Positions 25,697 to 34,378 of a DNA stretch of 64,000 bases are shown here, piece by piece. Every line of letters begins with the position of its first letter. Position 1 is the first letter of the stretch. The DNA comes from Pusillimonas sp. UBA3987 (GTDB lineage: Bacteria > Pseudomonadota > Gammaproteobacteria > Burkholderiales > Burkholderiaceae_B), in contig DGCD01000017.1 of assembly GCA_002384935.1 (NCBI GenBank), positions 136,778-200,777 of the forward strand. Reading direction: 5' to 3'. The position numbers were made by a program, and so were the translations under genes. The notes under the pieces are model-generated. The model saw nothing but the letters and a program-made list of their open reading frames with translations, ran no database searches and was not told where the DNA came from.

Positions 25697-27049
25697 TTAC
25701 ACGAGAAAGAACTGGGCGCCCAAGCCGATAATAAGCGTGGCCGAAAACGCCATTATAACCACAACTCCATGCCATGGTTCGGTTGCAACGGATGCCGACT
25801 CCCCTGACCTGCCCATCGGCACGATGATCCGCAGGTACACCGCCAGCGACAGCACGCTGTTGATAATTGCCACCACAGCCAGCCAGGTAAACTGGGCATC
25901 AATGGTAGCGCCAAAGAGCATAAACTTGCCAACGAAACCAGCCAGCGGCGGTATGCCGACCAGCGACAGCAGGAAAATCACCATTGCGATTCCCATAAGC
26001 GGCCGCGCACGTCCCAGTCCGGCAAAATCGTTCAGACTGCGCCCGGTTGCGGCGGCAACGGCGAAAGCGCCCAGATTCATGGCCGCATAGGCAGCGGCAA
26101 ACAGAATGATTGAAGGCAAGGCCAGCTCACTGGAGCCCACCGCCAGGATGCCCAGAAGGAAATAGCCTGACTGGGCAATCGACGAATAGGCCAGTAGCCG
26201 GACAATATTGTCCTGCACCAGTGCAGCAAGATAGCCGTAGGTCATGCTCAGCACGGCCAGGCCCGCCATGACCGCAGCCCAGCCGGTTTCCGGCGGCAGG
26301 TCACGAACCACCTGAGTCAGCGCAAACAGGGCGCCAATCTTGGGCACGACCGACAGGTAGGCGGCAATCGACAGCGGCGCGCCCTCGTAGGCGTCGGGTG
26401 CCCAGAAGTGGAACGGAACCAGCGATGCCTTGTAGCCCAGACCCACAACCACAGCCACGAACCCTAGAATGACAGCCAGCGGCATGGTGTCGATGCCCGG
26501 CAGATCGGCGAGTAGCGTAGAGCCGGAGGCGCCAAACCAGTAGCTCAGGCCGAAAATCATGATCGATGTGGTGACCGAAGCGAACACAAAGAATTTCATG
26601 GCCGCTTCGGTCGCCCGGTCGGTGTCCGGATAGGCGACCAGGGCGAAGGTGGCCAAACCGGTCAGCAACGTACCCAGCACCAGAAACATGGTGTCCCCTG
26701 CCCCCGCCAGCACCAGGGCGCCGAGAGTGGAAAAGATCAGCAGGCTGTAGACCGTACCCTCGCGGGCGCTCCCCCGGACATCCACCCGCGCCAGCAACAT
26801 CGTAAGCACCGTAGCCGGCAGCAGGATGAGCTTGGCCCAGATGCTTAACGTGTCGATCCGGAAGCTGCCGCCAAATACCGTTGTGTCTGTGCCGAGCAGG
26901 CGCAGGGTTAGCCCGGTGCCAACGACCAGGCCGATGACGGCAATGATCAGCGAAATCCGGGGCCGGCGCAGCATCTCCGCGATCAGGGCACCGACAGCCG
27001 TCAACAGAACGGCAATTTCCGGAATGATTAATGCGAGATCACGACCCAT
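25697..27049 (-). CDS. nuoN: NuoN-like antiporter-type subunit of the complex I-like operon
   Basis: 450-residue polytopic membrane protein of the Mrp/complex I antiporter family. The channel segment LGYKASLVPFHFWAPDAYEG (Lys and His of the proton path), VVPKIGALFALTQ and the later LLAYSSIAQSGYFLLGI are all present, so proton translocation looks feasible. Length is slightly below NuoN of E. coli. It is the last gene of the operon and overlaps nuoM by one base (TAATG-type). The convergent 127-bp gap to the cytochrome c gene holds nothing I recognise. Confidence 0.9.
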   Translation of the reverse strand: MGRDLALIIPEIAVLLTAVGALIAEMLRRPRISLIIAVIGLVVGTGLTLRLLGTDTTVFGGSFRIDTLSIWAKLILLPATVLTMLLARVDVRGSAREGTVYSLLIFSTLGALVLAGAGDTMFLVLGTLLTGLATFALVAYPDTDRATEAAMKFFVFASVTTSIMIFGLSYWFGASGSTLLADLPGIDTMPLAVILGFVAVVVGLGYKASLVPFHFWAPDAYEGAPLSIAAYLSVVPKIGALFALTQVVRDLPPETGWAAVMAGLAVLSMTYGYLAALVQDNIVRLLAYSSIAQSGYFLLGILAVGSSELALPSIILFAAAYAAMNLGAFAVAAATGRSLNDFAGLGRARPLMGIAMVIFLLSLVGIPPLAGFVGKFMLFGATIDAQFTWLAVVAIINSVLSLAVYLRIIVPMGRSGESASVATEPWHGVVVIMAFSATLIIGLGAQFFLV

Positions 27050-28518
27050 TACAGCACCAGTGCCAATGTGGTCCGATGAATAACGTCCAACACCCAGGAC
27101 GGCGCCACGCCAGTGGCAACGGTGAGCACCAGCAGGGGCGCCACCGCAAGAATTTCGCGCGGGCTCAGATCCGGCATTTTGTTCCAGCGATCCCGGGGCT
27201 CACCCAGAAAGGTTTCACGCAGTGCCTTCAGAAAGGTTCCGGCGATAATCGCAATACCCAGAATCACCACAACCGCGATGGGAGTGGTGCCCAGGGTGGC
27301 GAGAAATATCTGGAACTCAGCCGGGAAGTGCGCCAGGCCGGGGAGACCCAGAGACGCGAAAGCCGCCAGTACAAAGGACCAGCCAAGCAACGGAACCGTT
27401 TTGAGCAGGCCGCCAAACTCCCCCATTTCGCGGGTATGGGCGCGCTCCTGAATCATGCCCACCAGGAAGAACAGGGCACCGGTGACCAGGCCGTGACTGA
27501 ACATCTGCAGCACGGCGCCGTCCAGAGCGGTCGCACGCACGGCAGGATCCAGCGTTAGCGCAGCCGCAGAGACGCCGACGATCACGTAGCCCATGTGATT
27601 AACTGAGGTATAGGCCACCAGGCGCTTGAGATCGGTCTGCGCCAGTGCGGCAAAGGCGCCGTAAATCGCGCTGACGACACCGAAAACCAGAACAATGATG
27701 CCGGCTTCGCGGAACGCCTCGGGAGTCATTTGCAGCGCGAAGCGCACCAGCCCGTAAGTGCCGAATTTCAGCATGATGCCAGCCAGGATGACGCTACCAA
27801 CGGTCGGTGCCTGCACGTGTGCCGCAGGTAACCAGGTATGCAGGGGTATCGCAGGAATCTTGACCGCAAAGGTGATCAGCATGGCGATCAGCGCCCACAT
27901 GGCCACAGCTCCCTCCAGCGGTGGATTGGCAATCCAGGCCCGCATATCGAAGGTGGGAGCAGGGCTGCCGAGGTAAAGCCCCAGAATCGCGAGTAACAAT
28001 GGCAGGCTGCCCAGCAGGGTATAGATAAAGAACATCAGGGCGGCGCGCTGCCGGTCTTCATGTCCCCATCCGGCAATCATGAAATACATCGACACCAGGG
28101 AAACTTCGAAGAAGACGTAGAACAGGATCCCGTCGAGGGCGGTAAAGGTACCAATCGCCGTGGTTTCAAGAAGCAGGATCAGGGCCACATAGGCACGCGG
28201 GCGATCACGAAGCGACGACGTGTAGATGAAAGAAACCAGGAAAAGCACGGCACTCAGCAGCACCAGCGGCAGGCTGATGCCATCAACCCCGACCCGGTAG
28301 GCGGCGCCAATGGCCGGCATCCATTCCAGCTCTTCGACCTGGGAAAAGCCGTCACCACTCACGCCCTGCAGCCACATGGCCAGAGCGCCGACCAGAGTCA
28401 GGGCGGCACTGACGATCGCTATGCCGTGCACCGTCCGTGCCGTCGGCTTCGGCAAACACAGAATCAGCACAGCGCCGACGAGTGGCAAAAACAGGGTCAG
28501 AGATACGAGTGGTAGCAT
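27049..28518 (-). CDS. nuoM: NuoM-like antiporter-type subunit
   Basis: 489-residue, about 14-TM protein. Conserved charged residues of NuoM are visible: Glu in FFEVSLVSMYFMIAGWG, Lys in AVKIPAIPLHTWLPAAHVQA, Lys in GIMLKFGTYGLVRF and LKRLVAYTSVNHMGYV. These are the elements of an intramembrane proton channel. It starts 15 nt after nuoL stops and is followed by nuoN with a one-base overlap. Compared with NuoL and NuoK it is the most conventional subunit of the set. Confidence 0.92.
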   Translation of the reverse strand: MLPLVSLTLFLPLVGAVLILCLPKPTARTVHGIAIVSAALTLVGALAMWLQGVSGDGFSQVEELEWMPAIGAAYRVGVDGISLPLVLLSAVLFLVSFIYTSSLRDRPRAYVALILLLETTAIGTFTALDGILFYVFFEVSLVSMYFMIAGWGHEDRQRAALMFFIYTLLGSLPLLLAILGLYLGSPAPTFDMRAWIANPPLEGAVAMWALIAMLITFAVKIPAIPLHTWLPAAHVQAPTVGSVILAGIMLKFGTYGLVRFALQMTPEAFREAGIIVLVFGVVSAIYGAFAALAQTDLKRLVAYTSVNHMGYVIVGVSAAALTLDPAVRATALDGAVLQMFSHGLVTGALFFLVGMIQERAHTREMGEFGGLLKTVPLLGWSFVLAAFASLGLPGLAHFPAEFQIFLATLGTTPIAVVVILGIAIIAGTFLKALRETFLGEPRDRWNKMPDLSPREILAVAPLLVLTVATGVAPSWVLDVIHRTTLALVL

Positions 28519-28533
28519 GAGTACAGGGTTCCT

Positions 28534-30432
28534 TTAGAAACTCAGTGAAGCTGAAAACAGGATGGCCAGGAGCACAGCGATGGCGACGGCGCTGATCGCC
28601 AGGCTGTGATGGATCAGGCCGCTTTGCAGGGTTCTCGCCCGCGCGCCGAGGGCCCGCACACCGGCCACCAGGGCGAAGATCAGGCCGTCGATACCACGCT
28701 CATCCCCGCCCCGAACCCAGCGACCCACCGCCAGATTGGCGCGGCCGACGCCAAGCACGGCCAGATACAAACGTTGTTCCAGGCGCTCGCCCCCACGGGC
28801 AAGGTTGACAGCTGCATGGTCGACGCCAAGCGCGGCCGCGTACAAATGGTCTTCCAGACGGTCACACCGCCGGGCAACAGCCATTGCGGGCCGGCCTATA
28901 CAGGCGGTCAGGCCTCCCGCAACCACCAGCCCCGATTCTGCCCATTGATGGGCAGGCCCAAGCAGACGCTTGACCGGCACCAGCCAGCCCAACGCCAGAC
29001 CACCCAATGCAGCGACGAGTCCGGACAATATGGCGAACATACCTGCGGTTTCCGGAGCCGGCAGATCAAGCATTGTTTCGAGTGGATCAAAGGCCAGACC
29101 CAGGCCAGCGGCGGGGATCGCCAGACCCCAGATGCCAGCGCGCATCCAGCCAGTACCGGCGACCGGTCGGGTATCGCCGGAGCCCTGCCAGAGCGAGCGT
29201 AAAGCCCGGGCCATATAGGCGCCGGTCAGCAGAGTGCCTGCCAGGGCCAGGGGTCCGAGCCAGGCGGCGCCCTGCCCCGACAGAGCGGCGGCAATCACCG
29301 CATCCTTGGAAAAGAACCCGCTCAGCGGTGGGATGCCGGCCAGTGCCAGTGCTGCCAGCGCAAAGCCGGCGAAGGCCCAGGGCCTGGCGCGGCCAACGCC
29401 CTTCAGCTGATCGAAACCGGTACCCTCGCGAGCATGCTGGAAGTCGCCAGCGGCCAGGAACAGGCTGCTCTTGATGGCGGCATGGGCGAGCAGATGCAAC
29501 AGCGCGGCCAGCGGAACCCCGGCGCCTACTGCAATCAGCATCAGGCCGTATTGGCTGGCGGTGGAAGCCGCGAGCAGGCGTTTGAGATCACGCTCGGCAA
29601 GCGCAATCACCCCAGCCGCCACCGTGGTGATACCACCGACAAGCCCGACAGCGAAAAGCGCTTCAGGGGTCAGCAGCGGGGCCGACCGGATCAGCAGGAT
29701 AGCGCCCGCCGCAACCAGCGTGGCCGAGTGCAACAACGCCGAAACCGGTGTCGGGCCTGCCATGGCGCGCATAAGCCAGTCCTGCAGGGGAACCTGGGCC
29801 GACTTGCCCATGGCGGCCAGCAGCAACAGAAGCCCGGCCGTAGTCGATGCGCTACTGCCAGATTCCAGGGCGGCGGCAATCTCGCTGGTACCTGCCGACC
29901 CGATAAGCATGAACACCGCAACGTAAAGCCCGAGATCAGCGCTGCGGGTATAGAGGAATGCGCGGCTGGCTGCGTTCGCAGCTTCGGGCCGCTGAAACCA
30001 GAAGCCGATCAGCAGGTAACTGCACAAACCGATCAGCTCCCAGGCCGCCAGCAGCAGAATCCAGTCGCCAGCCAGCACCAATGCCTGCATGGCGGCCAGG
30101 AACAGGGACATCACGGCATAAAAGCGCGCCTGACCGGACTCCCGCTTCATATAACCAACGGCGTAAATCAGCACAAATGTGCCCACCGTAGCCACCGCCA
30201 CGGCCAACAGCGAGGTCATCGGTCCGGCGACCAGCCGCAGAGGCATGTCCGGCAGACCGGGCAGAAGCAGAGTTTCGGCCTGACCACCTGCCACCCGGGC
30301 CAGAAGCCAGAGACTTCCCGCCAGGCTGAGCGTTGCGCCAGCCAGGGCCAGCGCGGCTCCACCACGGCGGAGTATCAACACGGCCAGGGCGGCGATCAGC
30401 GGCGGCAGTATCGGCAGGAGCACTGCATTCAT
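28534..30432 (-). CDS. nuoL: NuoL-like antiporter-type subunit with unusual C-terminal repeat
   Basis: 632-residue membrane protein. Channel motifs are intact: Glu in LLAAWELIGLCSYLLIGFW, Lys in AAMGKSAQVPLQDWLMRAM with GPTPVSALLHSATLVAAG, and LKRLLAASTASQYGLMLI. The C-terminal region that forms the lateral helix in NuoL is atypical. Two related segments (RLEDHLYAAALGV and RLEQRLYLAVLGVGRANLAV) lie in tandem around 535-580, rich in Ala and Arg, before a final membrane helix. It overlaps nuoK by 4 nt. The lateral piece may be adapted to this shortened complex. Confidence 0.9.
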   Translation of the reverse strand: MNAVLLPILPPLIAALAVLILRRGGAALALAGATLSLAGSLWLLARVAGGQAETLLLPGLPDMPLRLVAGPMTSLLAVAVATVGTFVLIYAVGYMKRESGQARFYAVMSLFLAAMQALVLAGDWILLLAAWELIGLCSYLLIGFWFQRPEAANAASRAFLYTRSADLGLYVAVFMLIGSAGTSEIAAALESGSSASTTAGLLLLLAAMGKSAQVPLQDWLMRAMAGPTPVSALLHSATLVAAGAILLIRSAPLLTPEALFAVGLVGGITTVAAGVIALAERDLKRLLAASTASQYGLMLIAVGAGVPLAALLHLLAHAAIKSSLFLAAGDFQHAREGTGFDQLKGVGRARPWAFAGFALAALALAGIPPLSGFFSKDAVIAAALSGQGAAWLGPLALAGTLLTGAYMARALRSLWQGSGDTRPVAGTGWMRAGIWGLAIPAAGLGLAFDPLETMLDLPAPETAGMFAILSGLVAALGGLALGWLVPVKRLLGPAHQWAESGLVVAGGLTACIGRPAMAVARRCDRLEDHLYAAALGVDHAAVNLARGGERLEQRLYLAVLGVGRANLAVGRWVRGGDERGIDGLIFALVAGVRALGARARTLQSGLIHHSLAISAVAIAVLLAILFSASLSF

Positions 30433-30740
30433 CCTTTGAGGTCCTTTGCTTCTTCCATCTCGACCGAGCCCTTGGCCCGGAAGCGGGCAATGGCGACGCC
30501 AAATCCGACCGCCATCTCCAGTGCCATGACCGTCATCACCACCAGCACGAACATCTGGCCGGAATAGGCCTCGGGGTGCAGAAAGCGCCAGAAAGCGACG
30601 AGATTCACCATGGCGCCCGCCAGCATCAGCTCCACGCCCATCATGATCATCACCAGATTGGTCTGGGACAGCGCGCCATAGATACCGATACCGAACAGGA
30701 TGGCGCCGGTCAGAAGCGCTACTATCAGAACTACGGTCAT
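30429..30740 (-). CDS. nuoK: NuoK-like small membrane subunit
   Basis: 103-residue, three-TM subunit of the complex I membrane arm. Both glutamates of the central hydrophilic axis are present: MMGVELMLAGAMVN in TM2 and MALEMAVGFGVAIA in TM3. The chain ends in a charged tail (EMEEAKDLKG). It overlaps nuoJ and nuoL by 4 nt each, indicating coupled translation. Confidence 0.9.
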   Translation of the reverse strand: MTVVLIVALLTGAILFGIGIYGALSQTNLVMIMMGVELMLAGAMVNLVAFWRFLHPEAYSGQMFVLVVMTVMALEMAVGFGVAIARFRAKGSVEMEEAKDLKG

Positions 30741-31273
30741 TCCGAGGCCTCCTTGTCGTCTTTACCCGCCAGGTTTTTCACAGGTATTGCCACCGCCGTG
30801 GCGGCAATCATCGCGGTCAGGATGGTGATGCCGGCAGTTTGGAAGATCATCATCGAGCGCCCAAGCAGCTCCATCCCCAGCTCCCGCGTCTGCGCTTCCG
30901 CGTCCGCCACCTGCTCGGCTGCGGGACCCCAGTCGGACAACAGCGCAACGGCGATAGCGACAACGGCCGCACTCACCCCGGCACCGATCGAAAAACGCTT
31001 TTGATGGCTCATGTCCATACCGCCAAGGCCACCGGGATCCATCATGAACATAACCATGAAGATGGCCATGATGCTCATCTCCGTGGCCATCATCATGATC
31101 TGCAGTACACCCAGAAATTCGGTCTGCATCGCCAGAAACATGCAGCCGACGGCAGTCTGTGAAAACAGCAGCGCCAGCGCGGAACGGACCATGGATGACG
31201 TGCGAAACACCACTACGCCAAAGCCGATGGCGGCCAGCCCGAAAACGGCAACGAAAAAAGCCTGTGCGTGCAT
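30737..31273 (-). CDS. nuoJ: NuoJ-like subunit with Met-rich, Glu-containing TM3
   Basis: 178-residue membrane subunit of the complex I core. The family signature after EFLGVLQI normally continues as a Gly/Tyr-containing helix (VYVGAVMVLF) whose pi-bulge gates proton transfer. Here it reads MMMATEMSIMAIFMVMFMMD, so an acidic residue and at least nine Met replace it, followed by GGMDMSHQKR. That chemistry could bind Cu(I) or Ag(I) or change gating; this is an inference. Overlaps are 4 nt with nuoK and one base with nuoH. Confidence 0.85.
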   Translation of the reverse strand: MHAQAFFVAVFGLAAIGFGVVVFRTSSMVRSALALLFSQTAVGCMFLAMQTEFLGVLQIMMMATEMSIMAIFMVMFMMDPGGLGGMDMSHQKRFSIGAGVSAAVVAIAVALLSDWGPAAEQVADAEAQTRELGMELLGRSMMIFQTAGITILTAMIAATAVAIPVKNLAGKDDKEASE

Positions 31274-32169
31274 CAGGGAACCACCAGGATCAGTAAACCG
31301 ACAATAATGATATTAACCAGTGCCAGAGGGATGCCCAGAATCCAGCACCACCGCATCAGATCCGCCTCGCGAATGCGTGGCAGGTAACGACCGGCCAGCA
31401 GCATCGACACGGCCACGGCCAGGGCCTTGATCAGGCTCCAGGCCCAGGGCGGCAGCAGCGGGCCGTGCCAGCCACCGAGGTAGAACACCGTGGTTGCGGA
31501 GGCCAGCGTAACCACCAGTGTCAAGCGGGCTAGGCGCAACACTGCCAGGCGGACGCCGGTGTACTCGGCATCCACACCTCCGCCAAGCTCCCCCTCCGCG
31601 GTGGGCAGATCGAATGGCGCGCGAAACGCAAGCGCCATGGCGGCAATGAAAAACAGCACGAATCCCAGGGGCTGATAGACAATGTTCCACAGACCCGCCT
31701 GGGAACCAACGATTGCAGTGTTCACCAGAGACTCAGCGCGCATGGCCACGGCCGTGATCGGCATGACAATAAGCATGGAATAGGCAATAAGCTGGCCCAG
31801 AAAGCGCCAGCCGCCGATCATCGCGTAGGCGCCATCCGGCCCCCAGCCCGCCATGATCACCGCGACCAGCACATAGGCCAGGGCCGCGTTGATGAAGAGC
31901 CCGCCGGTGCCGAGGTCCGCGATGACCAGATCCGGCGCCAGCGGCAGGACCGCCATACCAAGCATCGCCACAACCAATAGCAGCACCGGCGCCGCCTCGA
32001 AAAATACCCGGTCTGGCGAGCGCGGCACAATGGACTCACGGCCGATGTGCGCCAAGCCGCTGTATAGTGGCGCGGCCGGACTCAGGCGGCCCGTTGTGAT
32101 CCAGCCCTCAATCACGGCCAGCAGCCAGGCGCTGCCAAGCAAGGCGAGCAAAACGATAACGACGGTCAC
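31273..32169 (-). CDS. nuoH: NuoH-like subunit with altered quinone-site loop
   Basis: 298 residues, shorter than typical NuoH (about 325-350), eight-TM heel subunit that normally forms the quinone tunnel with NuoB and NuoD. The later loop is conserved (FRAPFDLPTAEGELGGGVDAEY-type, with DLP and both acids). The first loop, usually ERKxxGxxQxRxGPN, is replaced by TTGRLSPAAPLYSGLAHIGR. Loss of that loop agrees with loss of the quinone ligands in the partner fusion protein. It overlaps the fusion gene by 4 nt (ATGA). Confidence 0.87.
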   Translation of the reverse strand: MTVVIVLLALLGSAWLLAVIEGWITTGRLSPAAPLYSGLAHIGRESIVPRSPDRVFFEAAPVLLLVVAMLGMAVLPLAPDLVIADLGTGGLFINAALAYVLVAVIMAGWGPDGAYAMIGGWRFLGQLIAYSMLIVMPITAVAMRAESLVNTAIVGSQAGLWNIVYQPLGFVLFFIAAMALAFRAPFDLPTAEGELGGGVDAEYTGVRLAVLRLARLTLVVTLASATTVFYLGGWHGPLLPPWAWSLIKALAVAVSMLLAGRYLPRIREADLMRWCWILGIPLALVNIIIVGLLILVVP

Positions 32170-34019
32170 GAGATTACCTCCCAGGGCGACAGGTCCAGCG
32201 ACCCGATTGCCAACAGCGCATCGCCCAGTTCCTTGCCCTCGACAAGCTTCGGCACCAGGTCGATATGGTGACTGCAGGCGGTGTCCAGTTTGTAGGATTT
32301 CACCTGGCCACGTTCCAGTTTCAAGCTTAACCGGGCCTCGCCGCGTGGAGTGTCAACGGCTGCCTCACCGGTTCCTGACACATCGCCAATGTCGCGCAGG
32401 GATGGCAGCTCGGGCTCCCCGCTCGACCTAATGAGTTCGAGGCTGGCCGAAATTTGGGCCAGACGTTGCCACAGACGTGCCCAGGCATCTCCGCCTTCAT
32501 CCGCAGCACGCGCTACAGGGCCGCGCAGAGCAGAAGATTTCGATGACAGTACGCCGATACCCTTCAGCCGCGATTTGAGCAAAGGCGTTCGCTCAAGGCG
32601 GGCACCCAATGTGCGCAGCACTGGCTCCAGCTCAGCAAGCCTGTTCCGATCAGCGTCTCTGACCTGCAGCTGCAGAGTTGAAGCCCGCTGCGTCAGCCAG
32701 GCGAAGCCGAGCTGGCGCCCCACTTGTGCCAGCCAACCCAGGTGACTGGCGATGCGCTCACGCTCAAGGGCGCCACTGCGGGCCTGAGTGGTCGCCTGAT
32801 CGTCATTCAGCCCAGCCGCTTGCTCGATTGCCAGACAGGCCAGCAGACGGTAGCTCACAGGCGCCAACGGCATTGCTGAGGACAGATGCTCGATGAATGT
32901 ATCAGCATCCATCTCTTTACTTTCCTGGCTCCCTTCACCCTCTTCACCTTCGGCGGTCATACCCACCAGGGAGGTCGCCCGCCCTTCGGTTACGCCATCG
33001 CCGTCGAGCGTCAGCGTCAACTTCAGACCACCGGGCAAGCCAGGAAAGACCGGGCCGAATGGCACCTCAAGCCAGTCCATCTGCAGGCCGTCGGCGCTGC
33101 GGGGCAGGTCTTTAGTGACTTCAATCATCGACATGAATCCCGAGGCACCATGATCGTGTCCACTGTGATCGTGTTCACCTTGATCATGCCCGGAATGTTC
33201 ATGTTCTGAGTGGTCGTCAGATTCGCCATGTTGATGTTCGTGATCATGATGGTGCTGATGATCGTGGTGATGCTCATGATCGTGGCCAGAGCTCTCCTCG
33301 GAGTCGCCCTCATCTTCAGCGTCCTCACGGACTACCAGATCCATCCCGCACTTGGGGCAGCTGCCCGGCCCGTCCCGGACGATCTCCGGGTGCATGGGAC
33401 AGGTATATTCGGTCCCGGTATTTTCCTGTGCATGGTCGTGCTCGTGATCGTGGCCGCCCTCAGGGGTAGATTCCCCGGCTTCGCGCGCTACCAGGTCCAT
33501 GCCGCATTTGGGGCAACTGCCCGGCTCGTCTTCAACGACCTCCGGGTGCATGGGGCAGACATACTCGATTCTGGCATGCAGAACATCGGCGTCAAAATCC
33601 TCCGGCGATTCCGCAAAGGCACCGTCGACAAATGCGCGCTGTAGTTTACCTACGGCTTCGGTCAGCTTCTCTTGCGACAGACCTGCGGAAATATCGGCAC
33701 CGGGTAAAGTTGATGGTGTCTGCCCACCTACCATGAGAATGGCTCGCGGCCGTGGCATCTGGGCGTAGAGCACGGCCACAGCATCGCCCATTTTTTCTGA
33801 CAGCTCACCGACGATCAGGAGTACGCTGGCATCGCGCGGCGTGGTGCTGATGAGCAAGCCTGCAGCGGGTACGTCCAGACCATGTGCCAGCGCAACCTCC
33901 GGACCGGGAACGACCAGGCAACTCAGGTTACGGGCCAGTGCCCGGGAAACCAGCTTGTGCAAAAATGACGGCCGCTTCTGCCGTGCGCCCGTTGCGTTTA
34001 TTGCCGGATCAGAACTCAT
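32166..34019 (-). CDS. NuoB-like / double heavy-metal-binding / His-rich / NuoD-like chimeric subunit
   Basis: 617 residues from ATG 34019, chosen because it overlaps the nuoA stop as ATGA and has AGGCGG upstream. Residues about 20-140 resemble NuoB: STTPRDASVLLIVGELSEKM aligns with the NuoB PRQAD...AGTC...KM region. All the 4Fe-4S ligand positions recognisable there lack Cys (GEL for GTC, GGQ for GAC, no CC pair). Residues 153-177 and 205-229 are two heavy-metal-binding domains (CPMHPE...PGSCPKCGMDLV). Residues 246-290 hold 20 His of 45. Residues about 309-617 resemble NuoD: GALERERIASHLGWLA matches the ELERIANHLLWLG helix and the last 40 residues match the NuoD end, but HPxxHG reads FPGLPG. 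It looks like a redox-dead, metal-binding peripheral arm for the membrane subunits encoded downstream. Confidence 0.88.
   Translation of the reverse strand: MSSDPAINATGARQKRPSFLHKLVSRALARNLSCLVVPGPEVALAHGLDVPAAGLLISTTPRDASVLLIVGELSEKMGDAVAVLYAQMPRPRAILMVGGQTPSTLPGADISAGLSQEKLTEAVGKLQRAFVDGAFAESPEDFDADVLHARIEYVCPMHPEVVEDEPGSCPKCGMDLVAREAGESTPEGGHDHEHDHAQENTGTEYTCPMHPEIVRDGPGSCPKCGMDLVVREDAEDEGDSEESSGHDHEHHHDHQHHHDHEHQHGESDDHSEHEHSGHDQGEHDHSGHDHGASGFMSMIEVTKDLPRSADGLQMDWLEVPFGPVFPGLPGGLKLTLTLDGDGVTEGRATSLVGMTAEGEEGEGSQESKEMDADTFIEHLSSAMPLAPVSYRLLACLAIEQAAGLNDDQATTQARSGALERERIASHLGWLAQVGRQLGFAWLTQRASTLQLQVRDADRNRLAELEPVLRTLGARLERTPLLKSRLKGIGVLSSKSSALRGPVARAADEGGDAWARLWQRLAQISASLELIRSSGEPELPSLRDIGDVSGTGEAAVDTPRGEARLSLKLERGQVKSYKLDTACSHHIDLVPKLVEGKELGDALLAIGSLDLSPWEVIS
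33150..33284 (-). repeat. Low-complexity His-codon tract inside the chimeric subunit
   Basis: CAT/CAC codons alternating with GAC/GAG give DHxH and HDHEH patterns (20 His in 45 residues). The tract is coding and in frame with the flanking domains, so it is a metal-chelating linker rather than a non-coding repeat. Confidence 0.8.
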
Positions 34020-34378
34020 TGCCGCCTGAAAGCCCCTTGGCTCCATCCGTAAAGCAGGCCAAGAAACAGAATGGCCAGAAACACGCCCATATCAAGCAAC
34101 GCAACCATTCCCACTTCCTTGTACACAACTGCCCACGGGTACATGAAAGCCATCTCCATATCGAAGGCCAGAAACAGCAACGCGTAACCGTAGTACCGGG
34201 CGTGATAGCGCCCCCACACCGGATCCCGAGACAAGACTCCGGAACTCGCCGGCACATCCTTGCCCGACTCCTTACGTGTCGGGCCTATCGCGCGGGCGAG
34301 CGTATACAGACAGAAAACGCTGCCAACAATGCCGATTGCCAGCGCCAGCAACAGGGCGTATTGCTCCAGAAGGCTCAT
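34016..34378 (-). CDS. nuoA: NuoA-like small membrane subunit
   Basis: 120 residues with three membrane segments. The family motif YYGYALLFLAFDMEMAFMYPWA (given here by its parts FDMEMAF and YPWAV) carries the conserved acidic residues next to the quinone cavity. The loop between TM1 and TM2, where true NuoA has a conserved YECG, reads ASSGVLSRDPVWGRYHAR without Cys. It overlaps the upstream 77-residue protein gene and the chimeric subunit gene by 4 nt each. Confidence 0.88.
   Translation of the reverse strand: MSLLEQYALLLALAIGIVGSVFCLYTLARAIGPTRKESGKDVPASSGVLSRDPVWGRYHARYYGYALLFLAFDMEMAFMYPWAVVYKEVGMVALLDMGVFLAILFLGLLYGWSQGAFRRQ

Noticed and set aside
29434..30567. Long antisense open frame (377 codons) on the plus strand over the nuoL-like gene
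   Set aside because: Low-complexity Gln/Arg/Gly-rich translation caused by the high-GC third-position pattern of nuoL on the opposite strand. It has no domain and no ribosome site.
33150..33560. Short repeated units in the chimeric subunit gene that could suggest a CRISPR or satellite
   Set aside because: The repeats encode two HMBD copies and a His-rich linker in frame. Spacing is irregular and there are no spacers or cas genes.
25697..34378. Annotation as the ordinary respiratory complex I operon
   Set aside because: NuoE, F, G and I are absent, NuoB and NuoD are fused and lack their Fe-S and quinone ligands, and the operon lies inside an IS-bounded element.
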